Shown in pieces: positions 11,362 through 22,549 of a stretch of 60,000 nt of DNA. Within the stretch, counting starts at the first letter, position 1, and each line of letters begins with the position of its first letter. The position numbers and the translations under genes were made by a program. This DNA is from Adiantum capillus-veneris (taxonomy: Eukaryota; Streptophyta; Polypodiopsida; Polypodiales; Pteridaceae). Below the pieces are notes generated by a model, which saw nothing but the letters and a program-made list of their open reading frames with translations, was not told the origin of the DNA and did not search any database. The DNA lies in NCBI GenBank assembly GCA_014529385.2, contig CM043964.1, positions 105,691,087 through 105,751,086 on the forward strand, given 5' to 3'.

Positions 11362-12570
11362 ATGAGTAAACGCCGTCAAAGAGCAATTGAAACTGAAGCA
11401 AGAGACTTTGCTCTTATAGGAAATCAATTGTATTGGAGAGGTAAGGATCAACATCTGTGTCTTTGTGTAAATGAAGACGAATATATTCTGATTATAGAAC
11501 AAGCACATGCCGGATTAGTTGGAGGTCACTTTTCTAGTGAGACCACCGCAAGAGCAATCTTGATGGCAGGTATATGGTTGCCAACACTTTTTGCAGATGC
11601 CAAAGAATATGTTCAAAGATGTGATGCTTGTCAACGATAAAAAATGCCAACACGAGTAGATAGCACGCCCTTAAGACCAATGATGGGAGCTAGAGCTTTC
11701 GCAAAATGGGGTGTAAACTTTGTTGGGCCAATACAGCCACCTGCTTATAGAACCTAAGCTCAATATATAATTGTAGCTACGGATTATTTGACTAAGTGGA
11801 CAGAGGCTAAGCAACTCAAAAGAATGATGCCAGAACCACTACCGCATTCTTATATGAGTATGTGTTCACGGGATATGGACAGCCAATAGAAATTGTCAGT
11901 GATAGGGGGAACTCATTTCCTCAATGAGGTAATCGAGTATCTGCTTAATGAATTTATGGTCATCCATAACAAATCAGCTCCCTATCACCCACAAGCAAAC
12001 AGACAAGCTGAGCATACTAATACGATTCTTAGCTTGGTATTGACTAAAGTGGTTAGTTAAAAAAGAACAGATTGAGAAATGAATCTCCATGCTGCTCTAT
12101 GGGCTTATCGAGTTTCATTCAAAACAACTTTAAATGCTACACCCTTTAACCTTGTTTATGGTCTTGATGCCATACTGCCAATAGAATTTCTATTGTGGAC
12201 ACTAAGGGTAACAAAGGATATCAAGTGGACTGGACATGAGTTTTCAGAAAGACTTGAAGATTTAGAGAATCTAAATGAGCAAAGGCTAACAACTATAGCT
12301 CACATCTACGCACAAAAGCGAAAACAAAAATCGTTTTTTGATTCCCATCTAATTACAAAAATCTTCAAAAAAGGGGACTTAGTTCTAGTCTATTCCCTTA
12401 AGCAACACATTCCTAAGTTTAAGAAAAAGGGAAATGGACCGTTTATCATTGAAGATGTATCTCCAAGTGGAGCAGTTAAGTTGTCCACCCTTGATGGTGA
12501 ACCAATGGCTAATTGGATTAGTGAGTGTCGTTTAAAGAAATACAATTTTCCTCTGACAATGAATTGCTAG
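11362..12570 (+). pseudogene. int: Second H2C2 module and integrase core of Element A (broken)
   Basis: 11362-11640 carries an intact HHCC zinc module (EQAHAGLVGGHF, then CDACQ), ending in a stop. After it the core is readable with frameshifts: FAKWGVNFVGP, VATDYLTKWTEAK (first Asp), a shifted second Asp region near 11900, and HPQANRQAEHTN (Glu). The open frame 12079-12570 gives AALWAYRVSFKTT, TPFNLVYGLDAILP and the C-terminal GDLVLVYSLK, all standard for Ty3/gypsy integrases. Stops at 11755, 11887 and 12059 disable it. Confidence 0.85.
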
Positions 12571-12597
12571 AAAGAATGCATGCAGCCAAGCAAAGGA

Positions 12598-13130
12598 AGA
12601 TAAAATGATAGCAGGTTATTGATGAATCCCAAGAAGAAGCTCAGCTTCGGGTGCTCAAAAGGAAAGTTGCTCTCAAGAATCAACAAATACCTATTCCCTT
12701 CAACACACTAGAAATAGATGACCAACAATGGGAATTGCCGAAAGACGCAGTGTCAATAGATGATGAATGGCTAGATGGAATGGACCTTCACATCAAAGTA
12801 TAGCTCAACAATCATTGCACAAATGCGTTGAACGATACAGGAGCTAGAGTAAATACAGCCAGTTATTCCACGTACAAGAAAGCAACAACTCAGTCATTGA
12901 CAGCAGGAATAGCGACTATCAAAGGATGCAACAAGAACCCAACACCAACATTGGGAGTAGTCAACTTGAATGTGATAGTACATGGATATTCATGTCCTCA
13001 TCAGTTTGTATGCTTACTAGATTCGGATACAAATCAACTCAAGCTAGCACCTAAAGACAGGCAACTCATTGTTCCAATTGCACCAAGCAAGGAGGAATGG
13101 AAAGGAAGCAATCAGCTGACCAAACCATAA
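12598..13130 (+). pseudogene. Aspartic-protease-like domain downstream of integrase
   Basis: Starting at 12828 the frame reads LNDTGARVNTASYSTYKK, then GCNKNPTPTLGVVNL and VCLLDSD. The DTGA followed by a hydrophobic/tyrosine stretch, a GxN.NP turn and a LLD near 65 residues later is the layout of retroviral-type proteases in plant gypsy elements. It lies 3' of integrase, the wrong side for a normal protease. The minus-strand relative keeps a conventional protease (DSGAGIAIA, 48473-48703) before its RT. So this is either a second protease-like domain or a rearranged copy. Function unknown. Confidence 0.45.
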
Positions 13131-13164
13131 AGTAATCAATATTCTCCATCCTATCGAAAAGTAA

Positions 13165-13781
13165 ATGCTACATGTAGCATGCAAGGAGTCAGGAAAATTT
13201 GGGTACCAAAAGCACAACTTAAGGACAAGCCGATTCAAATCTGGGTGCCCAAAACATCATCGACAAAACCAAAGACGGTTCCAAGGGTCAAAACACAGAG
13301 ACACACTTCTCCGAGAAGGGAACCTAACACAAAATGGATTTGGAAGAAAAATGAGCACTTACCCTCCCCGCAAACTGCTAAACCAATCAAGCAACGGAGA
13401 GTTAAGTCTCAGAAACCTCAACCACACCATTCTGACCAAAACAAACAAAGATATCAATGGCAAGTAAAAGCTCGACAACAACCATTATTGCTACCAATAG
13501 CTCAGGAAATTAGCATGCTAAAGAATCCTGATGGTACAATCAAGCAAAGAGCACACAAGCTACAAGATTTTCTCTTTGGAAGACAGCAACAACAAGCCTT
13601 GACATCAGAAACCCATGAGTTAATCACTCAAGACCCACCTCTTGCACAACATAATGTTTTGAACTGCATTGATCTTCAAACCATGGTAGAGCCAACCACA
13701 TCTATGCATAGAAAAGATTGTTCAACCCATGCACACAGTCGTCCCGGAGTACGCCATCTAGGAGGGGTGAAAGAGTACTAA
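13165..13781 (+). pseudogene. Basic, Gln/Lys-rich ORF segment after integrase
   Basis: The frame 13179-13781 (about 200 aa) is rich in Lys, Gln, Pro and Ser. It includes IWVPKAQLKDKPIQIW and WVPKTSSTKPK, resembling gag or linker proteins that bind nucleic acid. The same sequence recurs on the minus strand at 41500-42240, so it is an ancestral part of the family, not noise. No catalytic motif seen. It probably continues the protease-like segment before it. Confidence 0.5.
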
Positions 13782-13789
13782 GTAATTAA

Positions 13790-15977
13790 GGGCAATGTTT
13801 GAAGAGGGAGGAAAAAGTTTGATGTTAACGTGTGATTTTTTGCAAAATTACCTAATAATGCCCTTATAGATCATCAACAGGGGAAATTTAACGGATTATA
13901 TCTCCCCGATGAGTGTAAATAGTGTATATAATATCAGAAAATCATCAAAAAATAGTCCTTTTTGGTTATTTTTCATCATTTTCTTAAAATTGAGACTTAA
14001 AAATGGAGAAATCCAGCAAAAAACAGTAAAGCTGTGTTTTTCAATGGATTTTCTTAATTATTGGAGTTTTACTTTGCTTTTTTATGGCATTTTGTTATTC
14101 TCTTTGATTTTTTCAATATATAGGTCAAAATTAATAATAAATAGCAACGGAGCTCATATGAAAAATTCAAGACACGGTGGTGATTAGAAAGACAAGACGA
14201 ACAAGCACAAAAAATTTCAATCAAATCGGCAGATGGAAGCGTGAAGCCTAAATTAGGCAGCCATACCTACTTTTGCAGAATTCTTGCAGAATGAGCTACA
14301 GGAATCCGATTGGGAAAATTTTTGAGTCTAACATAGATTTCATGGCCTAGTAGGACTAACAAGGGAATCTGAGAAAAATTGGTTCGGGAAGTCCGAGTAT
14401 AGATACCCAAGGTAGGCTAAAATCACTTCATTTCCACTTGTTGCCTTTGGAGAGAGAGCTTTTCGACCTCTTTCGCGCGTCCTTTCCGGAGTCTACAGTT
14501 ATTTATTTTCAGCACCGTCTCGCACAAGACATGAGGGGTAAGTTATTTACTCATCAATGATCCATTTTGTAGGGCCAGTAGCTAGTCTAAACCCCTAGAA
14601 AAAAACCTTAGAATCCGAGCAGTGCACGAAGACCTACTACCAAAAATCGACCATAGCGGCCTGTCAGTTCAACCAAATCGGATGAGATTTGAACTGTAGC
14701 ATGCCCCAACATCTATTATAGCAACAATTGACCATTCGTCGGCAAAGGTCAAGGGGCTCCCAAGTAGAAAATCTAGGTTTTTGGCAGATGCCAAAATTGG
14801 GTTCTGACTCCACAGACAGCTTACCTACGAGGTCTATACACAATGTATATGATTGGTTTTGAGAAATAAATCAAGCAAAGCCCTCAAAAAAAAAAAAAGG
14901 CTCGAAGGTTACAAAGCGTCAAATTCAGCATACGTGGTCAAACTGACTCCAAATGGGCCAAAATTGGATGAGTCGCCTCACGGCTATGTTGCGGATAAGT
15001 CCAAAGCCTCAAAAGTGACTGACCAACTCAACAGGCAGTGTAGTCACAAAAATGAGAGATTTCAGAGTCGACAAAGCACAAAGTGATTCCGGCAAGACTA
15101 AATTTTACCAAATTCAATTTCAGACTTTTTAGATGTATAGAATGTGTTTAGGTTAAAATTTTTAAGTTTTGCAAGAAAAATGTGACTGCTGTAAATAATT
15201 GCGACTATTTACTTTTGCACTATTTTTGCTTGAAAATTGTATCATCACATTACCTATCACTTGTGCACACCTAATACATGCCAAAATTCAAGTATGACCC
15301 AAAATGATAACATATAACTTGGAAAATTGCCAAAAAACGCAAAGAAGTCTTTGCAAGTCAAATTTTGAGTTATGAGCCACATTTATTGATCCAAATCACC
15401 CTTTATATCAAATGTACAAGGTCTGTTCAATGCCTAGAACCAAGTTGTACAAAAAAGATCTATTTTGGTATAAAAGTTAATAATCACGATTAATTACTTT
15501 TTGGCCAAAATGGGAGAAATTTACAATTTTGCCATCATACATCCAAAGTACTTGATGTCTTAAATCCACTAGCCAAGTTTGAACAAATTTGGAGCTCAGA
15601 ATATCAAAATCTCTTTATATCTATTGTTTCAGAGACATAAAGCCTAAATCTGGCACCATTTTCATCCTATGCATCCAAATGAGCCCATATCTCACTCAGA
15701 GTATCTATTTGATATATACTTCAAGCATGTAATGTCAAATTTGCAAAAAGTTGAAAAAGTTACTTAGCTGTAAATAATCGCGATTATTTACTTTGTTGCA
15801 ATTTTTTTGTTTGGACTTATAATTTTGTTCCTTACATGTTTTTATGCATCTACGCATGTTCAAAAATTTATTTGAAGCAAATTGGACTCAAATTGTCAGT
15901 ATTTCATCCTGAAGGACATTTCAGAGACAGTTTGCCAAATTTACTAACTTTGACACTCTATTCACTCAATAGGAGCC
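13790..15977 (+). other. Inter-ORF region of Element A with palindromes
   Basis: About 2.2 kb, mostly AT-rich, between the 13.2-13.8 kb frame and ORF3. Only short frames occur. One at 14853-15086 (KLTPNGPKLDESP, VADKSKASKV) is also conserved on the minus strand at 40197-40469, which may reflect DNA-level rather than protein-level relatedness. It holds three palindromes at 15191, 15476 and 15770. Confidence 0.55.
15191..15791. repeat. Second palindrome array (three copies, 285-294 bp apart)
   Basis: Copies at 15191-15212, 15476-15497 and 15770-15791. The last is a perfect 22-bp palindrome with arms GTAAATAATCG and CGATTATTTAC. Same motif and nearly the same spacing as the leader array, now placed just 5' of ORF3. 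Confidence 0.85.
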
Positions 15978-18900
15978 ATGCAAGCAGCAGACAAGGCCAA
16001 GAAGAAGCTCAACCAAAAAGAAAAGTTGCAAGAGCTACCAGCATACCAACTGGACCCGACTAAGTCAAAATCCAAAAGCAACGTATCTTTCAAGAGAACA
16101 GATTGAAGAGCATAACAACACAGTGTTCACCAGTAGATTCAAGAGCGAGGAAGGACCTCAGGTAGAGCTGCAACTTCTACCAAAGGAAGTTTATGATGTC
16201 TCTGCAAATCGCAAGACCAAAGAAGAAAACTGAAGGCTAGGACTCAGAGATTTCTATGAACAAGAGCCGTGTGGAGTGGACTTCCAAAAGGCTTATGAGC
16301 TTTTATCCATGATCAAAGAAGATGGAACAACCCAGATTTTTTACCCACAAAGTAATAAAGTTGAAGTAGTGATTACCAAGGATATAGTGGCAGAAGCACT
16401 CAGAGTGCCAACAGAAAGAATGACAATGAGGGAAACAGATAGAAGATGGCAGGTACTTTCACCATGGAAACCACCGCTGTGACATTTGCCAACCTCATCC
16501 ACAAACAGGTGGACAGCCCGCAAGGTTGTACCATCAACATTTCCACTTCCTTGCCAAAAGACCACCAAGGTATACATCACCAAATCATGCCGTTGACACA
16601 ACCTTTACGCAAGTTCTCAAATCAACCACTAGGCAACCAATTGACCATGGAAAATATGTTTTGTCCAAATCGAAGGGGACAAAGAAAGAAGGGAAAATCA
16701 CATACTTGGGAGATGAGCACCAGAGGTTTTGACCAGGATTTCTTACCATGCCATCGGCATGGCCGACAACTTGCCACCTACCCCAGATCAAAACACTCGG
16801 ATAGTGTTAGCACAACCTTCTCCTTGAGCTACAAGGTCTTCCAAGAGATCATATAAGCTGGATGAAGAGTTTGCTGAAAGATCGCCAAAAAGACACAATA
16901 GTAAAAGCTAGATAACGAGGAAAAGAGAGCACGACGGGAGGAAATGAAGAGAAAAGCCGTGGCAGCACACCAAAAGGAACCTATACAAAAGCAAGCCTGC
17001 TTTGAAATAGAAAAGAAATCTTACGAATGTAGCCACCAAGCACAAGCCAAGGACCCAGCAAAGTGGGTACCCATTGAGGTGAAAGGACCAAGAACCAAGC
17101 ATCATACCAGGAAGTAAGCTGAAGATCCCACGGAATCCCTGGAAAAGATGTATCAAGAAGTAGAAGCCTTGAAGCTGAAGGAAGCCCAAGAAGCGGCTAG
17201 AAAAGTGAAAGAGGTGGCAAAACAGCAAAAGCAAGCAGAGGAAACAACTAAACAAGGAGCAGCACAACATGATCAGGGTGAGGTGTCTCCCCGCCCTTCT
17301 TCACTCGTTTCTGAAGAGCATGATCACCCCATGCCGAGTCCACCACCTTCACCAACAAGCAAAGCCACAAAAGCTGACACACAAAAGAGGCAGAGCCTGA
17401 ACAAAGAGAAGTAGTTGAATTGGCACAACAGGCAGTACAAAGAGCAAGAGCCAGAGCCCAAAAGGATAGTGAGTCCTAAACAAGAGGACAACACAAAGTT
17501 AGAACAACTAAGAGAACAAGAGGTCGAGGCATCCACGAAGCCTCAAGATGACAAAACGGCAAAAGATCAGCCACAGTCACAAGGGCAAAAGCAACGAGCA
17601 GCCATGACGCCGCCAAAGGATACACAAGAATCTCAGAAACATTAAGTCAGCTGGCACAAAACGAAGATTGGCAATCAAATGATAAAGTGATCCTGCAATT
17701 TAATGAGTATGCTAAGAAAATGCAGGACACGACTGACGACTTCACTCATTAGCACTTAGCCGTAGCACATGGGCCAAGGAATTAGAAATGGTGATTGACA
17801 CACTACAAGGGAAGTTAGATGACCAATTAAACGTCATCGCCTATCTACAAAGGCAAGTGCAAGAGTTGAGAGTGAAAGATGAACAACATCAGCTCGCAAA
17901 TGATAGACAAGAGAAAAAGATGGAGGAGCTTGGTGAATTGCTTACGAAATTGTCAGATGCATGCAAAGCAAAGGATGAATAGATGACAGAAGTCACAAAT
18001 GAATCTCTAATGAAAACCCTGTTAGTTCAGAAGATTCAGGTTCAGTTAGATGTAGCCAATGCCTCCCTATAGTACTCAGAACAAAGAATAAATGATTGGG
18101 CAATTTTCCTGTGGCAAATCAAAGGAAATCCCGTAGTGGCCTTGATCAAAGGCGGAGATGAGGTCTACAAGACATTAGAGAAGAAGAATAAAGACCTCAA
18201 CTTGGAGCTTAAATTGGAGCAGTCTCAACGCAGAGGCCTGGCTTTGATGCGGGTCCAAAGAGAAGACCAACTGCTGCAAGAAATAGCAGAACTTAAAAAA
18301 GTCAACCGGCTATTGAGAGAGGGACAGCCAGAAACCCAAGAGGAGGTAGGCACTTCTGAGCAGCCATAGATAGAGACCCCCTCAGTTTCATTGGCTGAGA
18401 TGGAGACACAACCAGCTGAACAGCCAAGTGACGATGAGGAGTTTCAAGTACACATTACCAAAACAGACATAGTGCCAATGGTCCAACTCTCAAAGGCTGA
18501 GGAAGATGTACTAAAGGAAAAAATTACACAAGAGGTAGATGAGCAATGGAAGGTAGCGATGGATTGGGAGCTGAGATTTATTCACTCCGTCAATGTTACA
18601 CAAATCACTCCCAATCAAATCAATGTGCAATGGCACCAACAATCCTTGCCCTATCCTCTGATTAAAGTAGAGCTGCTACAAGTTAAAGAAGGGCTTTACA
18701 CTAACATGCAAGTCGAGGGCGCAGATCAAGACCACCCAAAGTGGAGGCTGAGCTGGTTGAACAAGAATCCAAGGTACTTGATTCTGTTAACAAGAGGACC
18801 TACGGCCCTGCAGAAGGATCCTACTTTCTGTCCTGTACCAAGAGTAAGGACTTGGCAAGCACACGAGGCACTAGTAAAGAAGCGGCCAACTTGGCTGAAT

Positions 18901-19446
18901 TACCCTAGATTGCTTGCTCGAGAAAAGGGACCACCGACGGAGGAGTACATGGTGAAAACCCTAACAGGTGCCATGCTCTTATTTAGCAATCTACCAGATT
19001 TATCATGTGCAATGTTATACAAAATCTACCGAATGCTGCTCACCTGCATCAAAGTATTCCATGAGGCAGAGCAAGCAGGCACGCCATGGATGTCATTCCT
19101 TGAGGGTAACAAAGGGTTGTGCTATGATCTCAGTGGGCAATCTTCCAAAGAATTTCTCTATGGCTTCTACGCCAGATGTATGTTTTTACCTTCCCACAAT
19201 ATGCTGGCCTTCGAGGAAGCATTCTACACAAGGTTCTTCACTTGGCGAATGAAAATATTTGAGCCAGTGATCAACAACCTGACATCATGCCTTGTAGGCT
19301 ACTCAGCAGTGGAGCTGAAGAACAAAGTCACCATGTAGTTCTTGCAAGTGCCAGATAAAGAGAGAAAGATCAGATACCAAAAGGCACTCAATGCACTTAA
19401 AGACCGCCTCATCAACCGTCAACCCGAAGACTACTTCAGCCCATAA
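15978..19446 (+). pseudogene. ORF3: extra coiled-coil protein of the gypsy family (broken)
   Basis: About 1,150 codons between integrase and the 3' LTR, opening MQAADKAKKKLNQKEK. Order seen: an N-terminal domain (YELLSMIKEDGT to VVITKDIVAEALRVP), a Gln/Glu/Lys-rich middle, long coiled coils (17788-18369: LDDQLNVIAYLQRQVQELR; LEKKNKDLNLELKLEQS), and a compact C-terminal domain that is still open (18391-19338, 315 aa; WLNKNPRYLILL, FLYGFYARCMFLP). Stops and frameshifts lie in the first two thirds. A second copy sits on the minus strand (36286-39575), so the protein belonged to the family's ancestor. I see no signal peptide or membrane span that would make it an envelope protein. Function unknown. 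Confidence 0.7.
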
Positions 19447-19468
19447 AGCTATGTCAAGAGACGACACA

Positions 19469-19484
19469 GACGAGGAGGGGGGAA
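19469..19484 (+). promoter_or_regulatory. Polypurine tract of Element A
   Basis: GACGAGGAGGGGGGAA lies directly before the TGTTAG start of the 3' LTR, the normal plus-strand priming site. The minus-strand relative has the same tract next to its LTR. Confidence 0.9.
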
Positions 19485-20395
19485 TGTTAGCAGCAAGCTA
19501 ACATGGATACCGCAAATACCATTTTTTAAAGATCTCATTGTAAAACACTTATTATTTTTGATTAATCAAGAATATTGCAACTCCTATTTTTTAGATAAAC
19601 CTTGTAATTGATGAGCCAGGGCTACAAGCTTCCAAATTGTATCAACCTCTCATTACCTATCTTTAGTTAGAGCTCCCAAATTATTAGTTTTGACCACCAA
19701 AAACCTTGGCTAAGATATAAAAGCCAATTTTTATAAGTTATTTATAAGTTTTTTGGATAATGAAATACACAGCGTGAGCTGATGGTGCTCACTTCTCTCC
19801 TTCTCACGCTTCCTACTCCCTCCCCAATTGTCACATTGCAATCGCGTTTGTTGCATTTGCTTCGCAGGTAAGAGCTCTACGCGTAAACATATCACATTAT
19901 TTCATAGCTTTAATTTCATCATAAGTAGGAATTTTCACTTCAAAATAAAAAACTAAGCATAGGCGGGGTATTGGGGAATCATTGCTAAGCATTTAGGTGC
20001 ATTCTGGGTAAAAAACGACTAGATCAAAAATCCATTGCTGTTAATAATTGCGATTTTGGCACTTGACCTAAAGTGGGGTTTGAGGCCATAAGAATGTGTG
20101 CTTAGTTCTTATAAACTTGCCCTAGAAGTTCAAGTTTTGCTACGTTTGGATGTCATTTGATGCCGTAACGGATGTGATTTGTTTGTCGATGAGCGATTGG
20201 CTTTTGGTGATTTGAGTCACTTGAGTGTAGCTTGAGTTAGATGCAAGCTGTTAGTTGTTTTCCGAGAGATTGACAACCTCTTGTAGTTTGTATGCACTAG
20301 TCATGTCAGCTTCGTCCCATGGATTGAAAATTTAATTGTGGTTCTCGCTAAAACTGCAATAAGATAGGATAGTGAGGTTAGACACGCGTTCCACA
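19485..20395 (+). repeat. 3' LTR of Element A (911 bp)
   Basis: Starts TGTTAGCAGC and ends CGTTCCACA. TATA box at 19716-19723. Matches the 5' LTR throughout, with scattered substitutions, many of them C/T or G/A, and lacks the 32-bp duplication. Confidence 0.92.
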
Positions 20396-20400
20396 ACTTG
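20396..20400. repeat. Right target-site duplication ACTTG of Element A
   Basis: ACTTG directly after the 3' LTR, identical to 2257-2261. Confidence 0.9.
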
Positions 20401-20489
20401 GCCAACACTTCAAAGCACCTTAAGATAAAAATCAAATAGGCATTGACACAAGTAGTCACACAAGTATTCATGTATATTACATACATTCG

Positions 20490-21320
20490 TATATATTTGA
20501 CACAAAAGCATTCGTGTGAAATCTTTTTCAACCATTGTGACACGGAGACAATAACTAGCTACACAAGGTGTCTATTATGGCCACTTTTGATTGCTTGGCA
20601 TCTTGAGCAGTCTCGACTATCAATTCCTTCCTTGTACTTTACATTTTTAATGACAATGCCCCAATTCCATTGTGCAAGCATCTCATTCCTTGCATCAAAT
20701 GAAACTCACTGATAGATTTCACTCTGTCAGCACTTTCAGCCCGCTCGTAAACAAACATCACCACATCCTCTTTCATAGAATTCTCCCACTACCTCTAGTC
20801 TTAATTCTCCAAGCTAGGCAAAATGACATAGCATGTAGGATCATTGAAGTACATTTTATAGAAACAATCATCTAGCACTAATGTGCTTGACTTATTGAAC
20901 CGAGGGAAAAGATACCACAAGGTTTCTAACTTTTTGAAGTACATTGGTCTTGGAGGGTTATCAAATTTCCAACTACTAATATGGAAAGCAGCCTATGAGA
21001 TCTGGTCACTTAGGCATCTTATGCCTTGGTTGAGGCACTTTTCAATAGCTTTTTCTAAGTTCATGTTAGTGCTGAGGTCCATAGAAACACGTCTGCTACC
21101 TGACTCAATGCAAGTAATAATATCTCTACATCATTCTGCATGTAATAGCTGATGTTGTCATCTCTAGTTATTTTGCTAAAGTATAGCATTGATACAGCTG
21201 GGGGCAACCTATTTTCTTGGATTTTATGCACGTATGCAAGCAAATTGTTGAAGTCAACATTGACTGCTAAATCTCGTCTACCAATGAAGCTATGAAGCGA
21301 GTAAACACTTTGCACTCAAT
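20490..21320 (-). pseudogene. NLI/FCP1-like (HAD-fold) phosphatase relic
   Basis: On the minus strand the frame 21315-21061 reads RLPPAVSMLYFSKITRDD and ends VADVFLWTSALT. A one-base shift continues MNLEKAIEKCLNQG, LSDQIS, stop, MYFKKLETLWYLFPRF, STLVLDDCFYKMYFN and YVILPSL. WTSA, the K..LETLW helix and the LVLDD followed by YK..FNDP are the conserved second half of NLI-interacting-factor phosphatases, which dephosphorylate proteins such as the RNA polymerase II tail. A further SQWLKKIS near 20540 fits the usual C-terminal helix. The first catalytic DxDx motif is not visible. One frameshift and at least one stop make this a pseudogene. Confidence 0.65.
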
Positions 21321-22091
21321 TTGCTCTACCTCATCTGTGGATGGTTGGCGTTTTGAGACAACGACATGAATCTTAACTACATAACACATGAAATGGTCAA
21401 AACAACTGAAATTAATACACTACACAAAAACTGAGAAATAGCACTTATATATCATGTCAATGACTGACAATACGATAGCATGGTAAAAAAAGCTAGAAAG
21501 CTGTAAGAAATAAATCTTCTAGCATGCTCGGGTTTTGGATGGGAGTAGTACCCTTTTTTGGGGTCGCGGGCCTACCCATCCTACACTTGCTTTTTTTCCC
21601 CCCCTTTTGTGTAGCTCCTCAACAACAAATTGGAGCATTGCTTCCATTTTGGGCTCCAACGACACTTCTTCCTCAGATGGAACACCTTGATTCACATTGC
21701 TTGGCTCTACAGTTTGAGCATGAATAGGCTCTTTAATTTTCATGGGAGAACAGATCCCAATATTAGTAGCCTCACCCTTCCCAATATCAATACCTTGATT
21801 TGAAATAAAAAAGCATGTGAGAAGATCAGGTAGTAAATGATGATCATAATGATCTCTCTAACCATGGATCACAAATGTGTGGATAACATGTAGAAAAAAA
21901 TAAACCTAACCTTGGGTAGATCCCTCTAAGTTCTTGTAATTTCTTAGCATGGCATCGAGGTTAAAGAGCTCGTCCACATCATGTGTGAATGATGTGGAAG
22001 CTCTTGGGTGACAAACCTGGTCAACCACCACTCGCTCACCTAGCACAATGAAGACATTTAGTATACATACCAAAGTAGCTTGGTTCTTGTT
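21321..22091. other. No supported gene
   Basis: No domain recognised. The region may be introns of the phosphatase-like relic, since both flanking pieces are on the minus strand. The frame 21743-21519 (minus) is Glu-rich and unassigned. Confidence 0.35.
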
Positions 22092-22370
22092 CTATGAAAT
22101 CACCAACTTAATTATGGGCTCTTGATACACAGTCCCTTGTGCCCAACATTTTTTTATAGTAGGTATCTTGCATCGGCAGTTGGGTACAATGAATTTAAGC
22201 TCAGTTGTGTAGACAACGGAAAAGGAGAGGGGGTCGTACTTGTGGCCACACGACAAGTAATAAACCCTGAACGCATGTTGTCTTGACAGAACTTGGCCAC
22301 ATGCCACACAGTTCCCTCCAATTATTGTAGTATCAACATCCAACACAGTCTTGGGTGGTGGGGTAGGCAC
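22092..22370 (-). pseudogene. Cys/His-rich fragment upstream of the phosphatase relic
   Basis: The minus-strand frame reads GGNCVACGQVLSRQHAFRVY then YLSCGHKYDPL and VPNCRCKIP. The C-x2-C, C-x-H and C-x-C spacing looks like a zinc-binding treble-clef or RING-like fold. It lies about 0.8 kb upstream of the phosphatase piece in the same orientation and could be an exon of the same gene; this is inference. It could equally be a separate captured exon. Confidence 0.4.
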
Positions 22371-22549
22371 AAGCAGGGCCCTGCCCTCTCACTTCACAAA
22401 GTTGCAGGCCTCCATGAAAGAGGCATGCCTTTTAAGATCACAATGCACCCTCTCCATTTTCTAAAGTATTGTCTATACAAAATGAAAAATAGAAGATAAT
22501 GGATTGCATAATCAACCATGAAGCACTCAGGAACACATCTAGGCACTTC

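Larger units (their letters stand above)
2262..20395 (+). mobile_element. Element A: complete, inactive Ty3/gypsy LTR retrotransposon (18.1 kb)
   Basis: Both LTRs, a perfect 5-bp target duplication, a primer-binding site, a polypurine tract and the order gag - RT - RNase H - integrase define a Ty3/gypsy element. It is enlarged by a nested CACTA remnant (7327-9588), by a downstream ORF3 (15978-19446) and by two long leader-like regions carrying phased palindromes. Every ORF has stops or frameshifts. I count 11 differences in the first roughly 117 bases of the two LTRs, so the insertion is old. The primer-binding-site type and the RT sequence suggest the Athila/Tat side of plant gypsy elements, but no tree was made. 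Confidence 0.92.

Noticed and set aside
13909-14187. A 92-residue hydrophobic frame as a membrane protein
   Set aside because: AT-rich inter-ORF DNA; the hydrophobic bias follows from base composition, and the opposite-strand copy does not keep the frame.
15978-19446. Calling ORF3 an envelope-like protein
   Set aside because: No signal peptide, transmembrane segment or fusion-type region seen; the main feature is coiled coil.
20443-21152. Plus-strand frames at 20443-20712, 20672-20875 and 20883-21152
   Set aside because: They overlap the minus-strand phosphatase relic, whose motifs are recognisable; the plus frames show none.
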